Made by a program: the position numbers and the translations under genes. 33,699 bases of DNA from Oscillospiraceae bacterium (GTDB lineage Bacteria > Bacillota > Clostridia > Oscillospirales > Ruminococcaceae): NCBI GenBank assembly GCA_015067025.1, contig SVNC01000019.1:1-33699 (forward strand). Reading direction: 5' to 3'. Each line of letters opens with the position of its first letter. Within the stretch, counting starts at the first letter, position 1. Of this stretch, positions 1 through 7,208 are shown piece by piece. The notes under the pieces are model-generated. The model was not told the origin of the DNA, did no database searches, and saw only the letters and a program-made list of their open reading frames with translations.

Positions 1-85
1 GTTTTAATAGTAATGCGGTCGCCAAACCTTTTCTATTATACCATTGGGAGGTTGTTTATTTCAATCGCTTGCTAAAGCTTTTTTT

Positions 86-113
86 CCCCCGGTAGAACCG
101 GGGGTTGTTTCGT
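86..113 (+). terminator. Hairpin, possible terminator of a gene before the window
   Basis: A perfect 8-bp stem (CCCCCGGT / ACCGGGGG) with a 3-nt loop is followed by TTGTTTCGT on the plus strand. This suits an intrinsic terminator for a plus-strand transcript entering from the left. The U-tract is imperfect and the run of T before the stem would give A on the other strand, so minus-strand use is less likely. Nothing else recognisable lies in positions 1-130. Confidence 0.45.
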
Positions 114-120
114 GCTAAAG

Positions 121-159
121 CGTCCAAAACGAAGCCCTTGAAATTACTTTTCAAGGGCT
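121..159 (-). terminator. Terminator hairpin at the 3' end of the DUF308-like gene
   Basis: An 11-bp inverted repeat (AGCCCTTGAAA / TTTCAAGGGCT, 133-159) overlaps the last codons and stop of the minus-strand gene. On that strand it is followed by TCGTTTTGG. The T-tract is short, so this is a moderate call. Confidence 0.5.
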
Positions 160-1455
160 GTTATTATATTTACTGTAAATATCACGGCTTACCACAATGC
201 CGTTTTTAAGGGTATATTCCTTTTGCAGATAGTCGTAATATGCGCCGGGGCTAATAATTCCTGCGGTGTTTATTATATCTGTTCCTGCCTTTGATAAAAT
301 ATAGTCTGTCAGCAGTACGCAGTTGGTGCTCATAACGCAGTAGGTCTTCCATTTACCGCTACGGAATTTATAAAACCTTGCCTTAGTGCCATCCCATAAC
401 CTGCTGCAATAATCCTGATAATCAGAAAGCTTTGTGTTTTTTCCCTCGTAGACATCCTTTTCAAAAGGGCAACGCCAGCGATAAGTGCTCTTCTTTATCC
501 TTGCCATTTCTTTTCGTACTCTTCTTATCTGCTTATCGGTAAGAAGCAGTCCGAAATCTATTATCATCTGCTTATCGCCCTTGATGCTGTAATCTATATA
601 GCTGTTCAGATCGGAAATAAACATTACCCCGTCTCCGATAGCACCAAAAAGTCTTTCTGAAGACGCATCGTAATTTCCGTAGGACATAACCTTGTTTTTA
701 TATGCAATGTCGCAATGTCCTACCATACCCACTCCGTCAAGGGACACGTGTATCAGTACGTGAATATTTGCGTGCTTGTTATCATCAAAGGCGTTTTCCT
801 CTTCTAAAAGAGACTTTATATCAATTTCTCTCGAATCGAGTCGGTGGCTGTATTCCCTTAAAACCTTAAGAGGTGCAAAGGTAGATATCGCAAGGGGAAT
901 GGAAAAGCGTAATCTTCTCCTTAAAATATTCTTTGCTTTGCGTGGGAGGACTTCTCTTGCAAAATCCTTAAGCTCAGTCACGCCGTACAGAATACAGTAT
1001 ACTCCTGCAACCGCGGTCAGCCAGTCGGTAGTCTGAAAAGCACCGACAAACATAAGCACTGCAAAGACTACAAAGAACAGAAATGCGGTAAAATCCGCAG
1101 GAAAATCACCGGTTCCGTTTCTGACTGAATATATAAAATCAATAAGCTTTACAGCACCGTTTAAAAGCAGATAAAGAGCAAAAGTAAAAGTCAGCAGAGC
1201 GAGGCTTATAAAGGGAGCAAAGAAAACAAACGCACCTATAAAGGTATTGCCGATGCAGTTTAATAGCTTTATTCTGCTTTTTTGCATCAGACCCTTTATC
1301 AGTCGGTGCAGACCGTTAAAAAATATAAATATACCGCCTGCTTTTGCTAAAGGTACGATAAGCACGTCACCCTTGATAAGCAGGAATATACCTGTCGTTA
1401 TCATAGCACAGCCGTATATAAAAAGCCATATTGCATTAATTCGTTCTTTTTTCAT
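151..1455 (-). CDS. DUF308/HdeD-like membrane protein with C-terminal permuted papain-fold-like domain
   Basis: The 434-aa protein begins with about six hydrophobic segments (residues 9-28, 31-50, 65-85, 86-108, 121-141, 144-165), resembling the DUF308/HdeD membrane family. A basic stretch (170-185) leads to a soluble domain of about 250 residues. That domain carries His247 in GHCDIAY and Cys379 in STNCVLLTDYI, with ISPGAYYDY further on. A His-first, Cys-last order with a TNC-type cysteine is what is known from circularly permuted NlpC/P60-type families (LRAT, YiiX, DUF4105). Membership is my inference from these motifs. The positive-inside rule suggests the domain may face the cytoplasm, which would be unusual for a cell-wall hydrolase. 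The start has only a weak AGGT ribosome site. The gene is divergent from the RNase P RNA gene and appears monocistronic. Confidence 0.6.
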   Translation of the reverse strand: MKKERINAIWLFIYGCAMITTGIFLLIKGDVLIVPLAKAGGIFIFFNGLHRLIKGLMQKSRIKLLNCIGNTFIGAFVFFAPFISLALLTFTFALYLLLNGAVKLIDFIYSVRNGTGDFPADFTAFLFFVVFAVLMFVGAFQTTDWLTAVAGVYCILYGVTELKDFAREVLPRKAKNILRRRLRFSIPLAISTFAPLKVLREYSHRLDSREIDIKSLLEEENAFDDNKHANIHVLIHVSLDGVGMVGHCDIAYKNKVMSYGNYDASSERLFGAIGDGVMFISDLNSYIDYSIKGDKQMIIDFGLLLTDKQIRRVRKEMARIKKSTYRWRCPFEKDVYEGKNTKLSDYQDYCSRLWDGTKARFYKFRSGKWKTYCVMSTNCVLLTDYILSKAGTDIINTAGIISPGAYYDYLQKEYTLKNGIVVSRDIYSKYNNSP

Positions 1456-1480
1456 AAATTACCTGCCATAAATTACAGAC

Positions 1481-1508
1481 TTGACAAATTTATAAAATAT
1501 GTTAAAAT
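1481..1508 (+). promoter_or_regulatory. Promoter of the RNase P RNA gene
   Basis: A perfect -35 TTGACA (1481-1486) is separated by 16 bp from TAAAAT (1503-1508). Transcription would start at about 1513-1516, matching the start of the RNase P RNA P1 helix. Confidence 0.75.
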
Positions 1509-1518
1509 TATAAAGCAA
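1490..1518 (-). promoter_or_regulatory. Possible promoter for the DUF308-like gene
   Basis: On the minus strand TTGCTT is followed after 17 bp by TTATAA, 35 bp before the ATG at 1455. It overlaps the divergent rnpB promoter and the start of the RNase P RNA P1 helix. The -10 is weak. Confidence 0.35.
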
Positions 1519-1857
1519 CTTTATTGTGCGGTCGCGGGGGTTTTTACCCGTGAGGAAAGTCCGAGCATCACAGAGCAGGATAGCTGTTAACGGCAGCCGA
1601 AGGCGACTTCAGGGCAAGTGCAACAGAAATATACCGCACTGTTTTTCAGTGTAAGGGTGGAAAGGCGAGGTAAGAGCTCACCGTAGAGCGGGAGACCGTT
1701 TCTATCTGTAAACCCTATCCGGTGCAACACCGATTGGTTCCGTGGTAAAACCGTCTGCTCGGCGGTCACGGATTAAGGTGGCTTGATTTTTTCGGCGACG
1801 AAAAAAGTAGATAGATGATCGCACACGACAGAACTCGGCTTATAGATAAAGTTGCTT
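1513..1857 (+). ncRNA. rnpB: RNase P RNA
   Basis: This is the catalytic RNA of ribonuclease P, which removes tRNA 5' leaders. The universally conserved 5' block GAGGAAAGTCCGAGC lies at about 1552-1566. Other conserved blocks follow: AGAGCTCACCG, GTAAACCCTATCCGGTGCAA, and near the 3' end ATAGATGATCGC and ACAGAACTCGGCTTAT. The ends are set by a perfect 12-bp P1 helix: AAGCAACTTTAT at 1513-1524 pairs with ATAAAGTTGCTT at 1846-1857. The roughly 345-nt length is normal. The mature 3' end is followed by two 129-bp repeats before a strong terminator, so the primary transcript may carry a 3' trailer of about 300 nt. The A- or B-type architecture was not determined. Confidence 0.95.
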
Positions 1858-1862
1858 TTCTG

Positions 1863-2120
1863 ATTATAAGAACCACACGCCGTTCCCGAAATCGTAGATT
1901 TCGACGGCTGAGTGAACCTTGAAATATATATTCGATGCTTCGCATCTGCAACCTGACGGTTGCTTTATGGGAACAAGTTCCCGTAATATATATTATAAGA
2001 ACCACACGCCGTTCCCGAAATCGTAGATTTCGACGGCTGAGTGAACCTTGAAATATATATTCGATGCTTCGCATCTGCAACCTGACGGTTGCTTTATGGG
2101 AACAAGTTCCCGTAATATAT
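1863..2120 (+). repeat. Two identical tandem copies of a 129-bp hairpin-rich unit
   Basis: Copies 1863-1991 and 1992-2120 are identical as read by eye. Each holds four small hairpins, given for copy 1: CGAAATC-GTA-GATTTCG (1887-1903, within an outer GCCG/CGGC pair), GATGC-TTC-GCATC (1934-1946), GCAACC-TGAC-GGTTGC (1948-1963) and GGGAAC-AA-GTTCCC (1969-1982). AT-rich AATATATATT blocks lie between and at the ends. Because 129 is divisible by three, a reading frame on the minus strand runs through both copies as a repeated 43-residue peptide; I regard that as an artefact. The pair fills the interval between mature RNase P RNA and the terminator at 2129. Confidence 0.9.
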
Positions 2121-2128
2121 ATTACAAT

Positions 2129-2167
2129 GCACCACAATCTTAAATTACGATTGTGGTGCTGTTTTTA
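2129..2167 (+). terminator. Intrinsic terminator downstream of rnpB and the repeats
   Basis: A perfect 11-bp stem (GCACCACAATC 2129-2139 / GATTGTGGTGC 2149-2159) is followed by TGTTTTTATT on the plus strand. It ends just before the folC stop codon and is probably the real end of the rnpB transcript. Confidence 0.8.
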
Positions 2168-3415
2168 TTCTTTTATTAATTTTCTTGCAACAGACGCAAG
2201 ATATAAAGAGCCTGTTACCATAACGTAACCGCTCTTCCCTGCTTTGAACTGTGCCTTGTCTAAAGCTACTGAAAGCTCACTTTCATAGCTTGCACGACAG
2301 CCGTTTGCTATGGCAAATTCCATAAGCGCATTTCCCGGTACTGAACCATCGGCAAAATTATCCACAAAGGCGATCTCTTCAAGATAGGGCAGTATCTCTT
2401 TGAGTGCATTCTGCCAGTCCTTTGATTTAAGCATACCTATAACCGCATAAACGGGGCGTTTATCAAGGGATAAAAGCTCTCCTGCCGCTTTCATTGCGGA
2501 AGGATTATGCGAACCGTCAACGATATAGTGCACGTCGTCCTTTCTTATCATCTCCATTCTTGCAGGGAGAGATGATCTTTCAAGACCTGTAAAAATGTGA
2601 CTGTATTCAAGTCCCAATTTCTTGCAGGCTTCGATAGCACACATAGCGTTCATTATCTGATGCTTACCTGACATTATAAGATGATAGTTCATACCCTTAT
2701 AGGAGAAGAATACGTCTCCTGCGTCGATGTGAAGTATCTGCATACGGCTTACGTCAGGGATTATATGCTCGCTGTTAAATTCCTTGCATTTAGCGTCCAC
2801 GACATCTCCCGCACTATCCTGCATTACTGCAGATACGCAGGGTACGGAGGGTTTTATTATTCCCGCCTTGTGGGATGCGATCTCAGGTAACGTATTTCCG
2901 AGAAGGGCGGTGTGGTCGTAATCTACGGATGTTATAACGCTTACAAGAGGAGTTATAACGTTGGTACAGTCAAGAGTACCACCGATGCCTGTTTCGATAA
3001 CCGCATAGTCCACCTGCTCCTTGCTGAAATAAAGAAAACCGATGGCGGTCAGTATCTCAAACTGAGAATAACCCGTTATACCGCTTTCTTCTACTGCATT
3101 CTTTACCTGTTCGCAAAGAATGGCAAAGGCAGGCTTTGAAATATGCTTATTATTTACCTGAATACGTTCTTCAATACACGTTATATAGGGGGAAGTGAAT
3201 TTTCCCACAGTTTTACCCGACGACATCAGCGAATTGCAGATATATTCGCAGGTGCTTCCTTTACCGTTGGTGCCTGCAATATGCACCGATTTAAAGGAGG
3301 TATGCGGATTATCCAGCAAACGCATAAGTATGACGAAACGGACAAGGTCCTTCATCGGTTCTCCCGATTTTGTATATCCGTTTACATACCCGAGTGCCTG
3401 CTCGTAGGTCATCAT
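2165..3415 (-). CDS. folC: Folylpolyglutamate synthase / dihydrofolate synthase
   Basis: FolC adds glutamate to folates, and in many bacteria also to dihydropteroate, in the cytoplasm using ATP. At 416 aa it has the usual length. The P-loop GTNGKGS is at residues 48-54, with the Mur-ligase-like region TGIGGTLDCTN further on and the C-terminal DGSHNP motif at 300-305. In the central motif the more usual GGRLDATN is GGTLDCTN, a conservative departure. There are two adjacent ATG codons; an AAAGGA ribosome site sits about 10 nt upstream, so either may be used. The gene lies 59 bp behind the Nudix gene on the same strand and probably shares its promoter at 3951-3979. The intergenic stretch holds an imperfect direct repeat (CCCTTTTGGAG / CCCTTTGGAG) of unknown meaning. 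Confidence 0.93.
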   Translation of the reverse strand: MMTYEQALGYVNGYTKSGEPMKDLVRFVILMRLLDNPHTSFKSVHIAGTNGKGSTCEYICNSLMSSGKTVGKFTSPYITCIEERIQVNNKHISKPAFAILCEQVKNAVEESGITGYSQFEILTAIGFLYFSKEQVDYAVIETGIGGTLDCTNVITPLVSVITSVDYDHTALLGNTLPEIASHKAGIIKPSVPCVSAVMQDSAGDVVDAKCKEFNSEHIIPDVSRMQILHIDAGDVFFSYKGMNYHLIMSGKHQIMNAMCAIEACKKLGLEYSHIFTGLERSSLPARMEMIRKDDVHYIVDGSHNPSAMKAAGELLSLDKRPVYAVIGMLKSKDWQNALKEILPYLEEIAFVDNFADGSVPGNALMEFAIANGCRASYESELSVALDKAQFKAGKSGYVMVTGSLYLASVARKLIKE

Positions 3416-3474
3416 ATGTTATTATATTCCTTTCTCCAAAGGGTTACTCCAAAAGGGACTAAGCCCCGACACAA

Positions 3475-3888
3475 TTATTTCATAAGTGCGATAAAGCTTT
3501 TAGCCTTGTTTACTATCAGCTTATCATTATCATAGGCAAGCAGATTGTGTGCCTGACCTATTTCTACCCAGCGGATGTCCGCTATTTCCTCTACCTGAGG
3601 GATATAATCAAAATTTCTTGCTCTCGCCACAAAATAGACAACCTCTTTTCTGGCGTCCTTTCGGGGTGAATAAGTTACAGTTTCTCTGAAGCCTGCGTCA
3701 ATGTAAACGTCAATGTTGGTCTCTTCCATTATCTCTCTTTTAGCGGTCTCTTCTTCTGTTTCGTTTCCTTCAACGTGACCCTTGGGGAATGACCAGTAGC
3801 CTGACTTCAGATGCTTTATAAGCAGTATCTCTGTGTTGCCGTGAAATTTCCTGTAAACAATTCCACCACAGGATTTTTCATAAGTCAT
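3475..3888 (-). CDS. Nudix hydrolase, Ap4A-hydrolase-like
   Basis: From the ATG at 3888 the protein is 137 aa and begins MTYEKSCGGIVYRK, the usual opening of bacterial diadenosine tetraphosphate (Ap4A)-type Nudix hydrolases. The Nudix box spans residues 37-59: G-x5-E, seven residues, then REIMEETNI, with Asn where Gly is typical near its end. Such enzymes split nucleoside diphosphate-linked compounds in the cytoplasm; the substrate is not provable here. An upstream in-frame ATG at 3945 would add 19 residues, but it lies only about 6 bp from the promoter -10 box, so I chose the inner start. AGGAG lies about 13 nt before that ATG, rather far. It is probably co-transcribed with folC. Confidence 0.85.
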   Translation of the reverse strand: MTYEKSCGGIVYRKFHGNTEILLIKHLKSGYWSFPKGHVEGNETEEETAKREIMEETNIDVYIDAGFRETVTYSPRKDARKEVVYFVARARNFDYIPQVEEIADIRWVEIGQAHNLLAYDNDKLIVNKAKSFIALMK

Positions 3889-3950
3889 ACTGTGAATGAC
3901 TCTCCTTTCTGTTCCGCCGATATACCGCGGATAAATCATAATCATCTAAC

Positions 3951-3979
3951 ATTATATCACAAATTTAAGATTTTGTCTA
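3951..3979 (-). promoter_or_regulatory. Promoter of the Nudix-folC pair
   Basis: On the minus strand TAGACA (3974-3979) precedes a perfect TATAAT (3951-3956) with a 17-bp spacer. The predicted start near 3944 leaves a leader of roughly 55 nt before the ATG at 3888. Confidence 0.7.
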
Positions 3980-4016
3980 TAAAAATTTGCCAATTCTTAT
4001 TTTACATAAACAATGA

Positions 4017-4040
4017 CCCCTCCCGAATTATCGGGAGGGG
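4017..4040 (-). terminator. Hairpin after the lipoprotein operon
   Basis: A perfect 10-bp stem (CCCCTCCCGA / TCGGGAGGGG) with an ATTA loop lies about 55 bp beyond the stop at 4094. On the minus strand it is followed by TCATTGTTTATG, a poor U-tract, so termination strength is uncertain. Confidence 0.5.
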
Positions 4041-4093
4041 AGTAAATGATGCTGTTTTTTCATTTTGAAACTCCTATTTAACGTTGCAAAATA

Positions 4094-5149
4094 TCAGTCT
4101 TTTGTATCATCCGGCAGATATTTCTCGTAATCACAATCTTCAACGACTTTGTGTGTTGATGTGATTTTCTTCGTTTCAGGATCATAAACATAAGCATATT
4201 CTATTATTGGTTCAGGTTCTTTATTTGAAATACATACGTGTGCTAATTTTCCGTCACTCAGTTTATATACGAGCTTTGTTATATCTCCTTCGTCTATTTC
4301 TTCGTCATATTCACCGATATAGTCATTCAGATAATCCTTTAACGAGACGTCTTTTTTTGGGGATACGCTTATTGTCGGGAAGCTAACTTTTTGGTCGTAA
4401 GCAAGCTGCTCAATTTCCTTTGTAGGCTTTTTTTCGTTTACTTCGCCTATTTTATATTCCTCTGGCAAAATGGCGACAGCCGCCCCGTGTATAATGGTAT
4501 CCCATGTATATACTGACTCTACCCGAAACGAGTTTGTTCCCTCTTCTTTACTGTTTCCGTTACAGTATGTAATTACGCAAACTTCATGATATTTATCAGG
4601 AAAATATCGTATAGTTCCAGTAAGACTTCCCGAGTATATACTATATGGCTCACCAAGTATTTCTTTAACTTCGTCCCCGTTCATTTCATACTCTATTTTT
4701 TTACATTTATCGAAAAAATCACACACGGCATCGGAATAATAAATATCATGAGAGCAATAATCGTTTTCGTGGTCGCATATTCGTCTATGGAGAATTATCT
4801 CCTCTTCTTCAAATTTTGAATCGGTTATGTAGGTGTAATCTATACGGGGATTATCGCCGTGTAAAAACTGAACTATGGCTGATTTGCCGTCATCCTGTTT
4901 ATACGAAAGATATTTAACGCTTACTCCGCCCTTTTCGTCAGGCTCGCCCAGTAATTCTATCACCTCGTCATAGCGAAGGTCTATATCAAGCCCTCTGAAT
5001 TTTTCGTCAAAGGTAAGCTCTGCTTCAGATTCTGAGGATGATACAGAAGAAATATTATTGTCCGTTGTACTGCTGTTTCCGTTATCCGAACAAGCGGAAA
5101 GAGTAAGTACCATCGAGAGGGTTAAAATAAGTATGGTTATTTTTTTCAT
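4094..5149 (-). CDS. Lipoprotein with three BamE/SmpA-like repeats
   Basis: The 351-aa product has a signal peptide ending in lipobox LSAC (Cys20), so it should be a membrane-anchored lipoprotein. A Ser/Asn/Thr-rich linker (21-45) precedes three related units. The first centres on YDEVIELLGEPDE (60-72), the second on GDEVKEILGEPYS (158-170), and the third on YIGEYDEEIDEGD near residue 285. Each is followed by a beta-rich stretch containing a Y-x-DGK-type turn. The first two resemble the bacterial BamE/SmpA fold, often found in Firmicute lipoproteins of unknown role; the third match is my own observation. It is last in a three-gene operon, 11 bp after the gene at 5161, with a good GGAGGC ribosome site. 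Function unknown. Confidence 0.75.
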   Translation of the reverse strand: MKKITILILTLSMVLTLSACSDNGNSSTTDNNISSVSSSESEAELTFDEKFRGLDIDLRYDEVIELLGEPDEKGGVSVKYLSYKQDDGKSAIVQFLHGDNPRIDYTYITDSKFEEEEIILHRRICDHENDYCSHDIYYSDAVCDFFDKCKKIEYEMNGDEVKEILGEPYSIYSGSLTGTIRYFPDKYHEVCVITYCNGNSKEEGTNSFRVESVYTWDTIIHGAAVAILPEEYKIGEVNEKKPTKEIEQLAYDQKVSFPTISVSPKKDVSLKDYLNDYIGEYDEEIDEGDITKLVYKLSDGKLAHVCISNKEPEPIIEYAYVYDPETKKITSTHKVVEDCDYEKYLPDDTKD

Positions 5150-5160
5150 AATAGTGCCTC

Positions 5161-6120
5161 CTATGTATTAGATACATCACTACAACTTGTATCCTCGAAA
5201 ACCATCTCGTAGCATTCGTTATAGTATTCATCATCACCATCACCGTAATAGTAGGTTATTGTAAACCCGTATGCTCCGTATATTTTTCCGTTAAACGACT
5301 CAAATGATGCGTACTTTTTATCTTCTATTTCATACTCGTAGCGTTTGGCTGATGAATTTTTTGTTTTTCTTTCAACACATTGCTTTATAAGTTCATCTAC
5401 ATTCTCATCAAATTTATCGGGAGAATAGCTTGGATGAATATCACAGTAGCCTGCATACAAGTGATTAATCTCTCCGTTCGGCAAAAGCTTGACGTAATAT
5501 GTTCTCTTGACTCTATCGTTGGCTGTATGATTCGAATAATACAAATCTATACCATTTTCACTATAATCTCTTACCTTCTTTTTATAATCTTCAAAATTTG
5601 TTTTACCATTTTTACATAGTACTTTTACAATTTCATCCGCCCTTTTATTAAGTTCATCTTCAGTAAGTGTTTTTTCATCGGGTATATTCTCTATATACTC
5701 TTCACTTACAGACGAAAAATATTCACACAACCTTCCGAATTCGTCTATATAAATACTTTCGTTCCAGATTCTTTCACTATTTTCTTTTCTGTTAGAATAA
5801 CAATAAAGCTTATTGGATGGTTTCTCTGTTCCTGAATCTTCCCAATCATTTGTTCTAATAAAGTCATCTAATACAGATTCCTTGTATTCAAAAAGTTCAT
5901 AGTTAATTCCGAAATCAGAAAAATCGGGAATAGTGCCATCTTTAAAAAGATCATTGAGTGAATCGCCTTCGTTTACAGTTTTTTCGTGAATAATAGCATA
6001 ACCTTCTTCATTGTAATCGTTTGATGTTTCGGATGAGCCATCGTATGTAATGTTGTTGCAAGCACATAAGGTTAGGGTTAATGATAAAAATAAAGCTACA
6101 TATTTAATATGTAATTTCAT
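5161..6120 (-). CDS. Putative lipoprotein of unknown function
   Basis: The 319-aa protein has a signal peptide ending LCAC (lipidated Cys21), then a long acidic, Tyr/Asn/Glu-rich domain with no motif I recognise. A very basic and acidic stretch around residues 250-280 leads to DDEYYNECYEMVFED near the end. GGGAGG lies 6 nt before the ATG, inside the 16-bp gap after the upstream secreted protein. It is the middle gene of a tight operon. Lipoproteins encoded behind Rhs/WapA-type proteins are sometimes immunity or accessory factors; that role is only inference here. Confidence 0.7.
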   Translation of the reverse strand: MKLHIKYVALFLSLTLTLCACNNITYDGSSETSNDYNEEGYAIIHEKTVNEGDSLNDLFKDGTIPDFSDFGINYELFEYKESVLDDFIRTNDWEDSGTEKPSNKLYCYSNRKENSERIWNESIYIDEFGRLCEYFSSVSEEYIENIPDEKTLTEDELNKRADEIVKVLCKNGKTNFEDYKKKVRDYSENGIDLYYSNHTANDRVKRTYYVKLLPNGEINHLYAGYCDIHPSYSPDKFDENVDELIKQCVERKTKNSSAKRYEYEIEDKKYASFESFNGKIYGAYGFTITYYYGDGDDEYYNECYEMVFEDTSCSDVSNT

Positions 6121-6136
6121 ATTTTGCCTCCCTTCG

Positions 6137-6985
6137 TCATCTTGTTAAATTGAGATCTATTGATTGATCGCCTCTTATATACAGGTTTGAAGGATTCGCC
6201 GGATTATTAGTGGGAAGCAGAGAACACAAATTCACACCTTCTTTAAGAAGCATTCTATCTTTAGCAGCTTTTATCGCCTTTTCGATTGTTGTACAATTTT
6301 CGTCTGTTAAAGAAAGACCGCCGGTGCTTACTTCAAAATTAAAGGAGCTTACACCGTTGTATTTTTCAAGAATGATATCTTCTTTTATGCCACTGTATGT
6401 AAAGGTGTATTTTACATCTGTAAATTCGTCAAATACGTTTTCGTAAAGTACGCTTTTTTCATCCTTTATCTGTCCTACGGAATTAAGTCTTGCTGTACCA
6501 ATCACCGATACGGGTCGCATAGTGATGTCAAGACTGTCATCCTTTAGGGAGATACCGCTCATTATTGAAACAGGCAGAACTGCTTCAATATCGTTGCTTT
6601 CACTTACAAAGGTATTGTTCTTTCTTACAACCTTATTTGATTTATCCTTTATATCGCCGTTTTCGTCGTAAAACTTTACGTTTTCATCGAAAATATAGAG
6701 CGATCTTATACCCTCGGCATTTTCAAATACAACTTCACCAAGGGACTGCTCGTCACTTTTTATTCTTGTTGTGAAGCCGTCGGCTATAAGACTTTTAACG
6801 TCAAGATACTCAGGGATGCTATCCTTGCTTACAGGGATTCTTTCAACTTTTTCAGTAGTTGTAAGTGCGTCCGCTTCAGATAGCTCTTCAGCATCTGCCT
6901 TGTGTGCGTAGGAAAATGTTACGGAAGAAAACGCCGTACATAATGCCAGCACAAATGACGTCGTAAATCTGATTGCTTTTTTCAT
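6137..6985 (-). CDS. Short secreted protein resembling the N-terminal head of Rhs/WapA-type wall proteins
   Basis: The 282-aa protein has a signal peptide (residues 1 to about 27, cleavage after the SYA region). The middle, with SLDITMRPVS, YENVFDEFTDVKYTFTYSGIKEDIIL and FNFEVSTGGLSL, resembles the beta-rich head found before repeat regions in large clostridial Rhs/WapA-type surface proteins. Those are usually over 1000 residues, whereas this one stops after an unrelated-looking tail (NPANPSNLYIRGDQSIDLNLTR region). It carries no YD repeats or toxin tip. It could be a truncated remnant or a stand-alone short form. An AAAGGA site precedes the ATG. It is first in an operon with two lipoproteins. 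Confidence 0.6.
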   Translation of the reverse strand: MKKAIRFTTSFVLALCTAFSSVTFSYAHKADAEELSEADALTTTEKVERIPVSKDSIPEYLDVKSLIADGFTTRIKSDEQSLGEVVFENAEGIRSLYIFDENVKFYDENGDIKDKSNKVVRKNNTFVSESNDIEAVLPVSIMSGISLKDDSLDITMRPVSVIGTARLNSVGQIKDEKSVLYENVFDEFTDVKYTFTYSGIKEDIILEKYNGVSSFNFEVSTGGLSLTDENCTTIEKAIKAAKDRMLLKEGVNLCSLLPTNNPANPSNLYIRGDQSIDLNLTR

Positions 6986-7037
6986 ACCTATTTTCCTTTC
7001 ATTACATTTAGCATCGGCAGAATATATCCTGCATTTT

Positions 7038-7047
7038 AAAGGACTTT
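7038..7047. promoter_or_regulatory. AAAGGACTTT motif in the leader of the lipoprotein operon
   Basis: The near-palindrome AAAG-N2-CTTT lies between the predicted transcription start and the first ATG. The identical word or its complement occurs twice around the nearby carD-like promoter. A binding site is inference. Confidence 0.3.
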
Positions 7048-7060
7048 ATTCCTTATAAAT

Positions 7061-7089
7061 ATTATATTACTTAAAGTACTAACAATCAA
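7061..7089 (-). promoter_or_regulatory. Promoter of the Rhs-head/lipoprotein operon
   Basis: On the minus strand TTGATT (7084-7089) is followed after 17 bp by a perfect TATAAT (7061-7066). The predicted leader is about 70 nt. Confidence 0.7.
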
Positions 7090-7163
7090 TAGATTTTTCT
7101 GATTTTTATATAATCTGCACAAAATTATAATTGTGATTTGTATATATTTTAAAAGGCTCAAAG

Positions 7164-7198
7164 AAAAAAACAGCGTACTATTTCTATAGCACGCTGTT
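7164..7198 (-). terminator. Terminator of the carD-like gene
   Basis: On the minus strand a 13-bp stem, AACAGCGTGCTAT pairing with ATAGTACGCTGTT through one G-U pair, is followed directly by six T. It sits just behind the stop codon at 7209. Confidence 0.85.
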
Positions 7199-7208
7199 TC
7201 CAAGTTTT

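Noticed and set aside
1863-2120. CRISPR array
   Set aside because: Only two 129-bp units without unique spacers and no cas genes nearby.
1766-2137. Minus-strand reading frame with a repeated 43-residue peptide
   Set aside because: It arises because the 129-bp non-coding repeat is divisible by three and overlaps the 3' part of the RNase P RNA gene; no ribosome site and no protein-like composition.
3889-3945. Longer N-terminus for the Nudix protein
   Set aside because: The upstream ATG lies essentially at the promoter start point and the family N-terminus begins at the inner Met.
6137-6985. Intact Rhs toxin gene
   Set aside because: There are no YD repeats, no toxin tip and no continuing frame beyond the stop on the minus strand.
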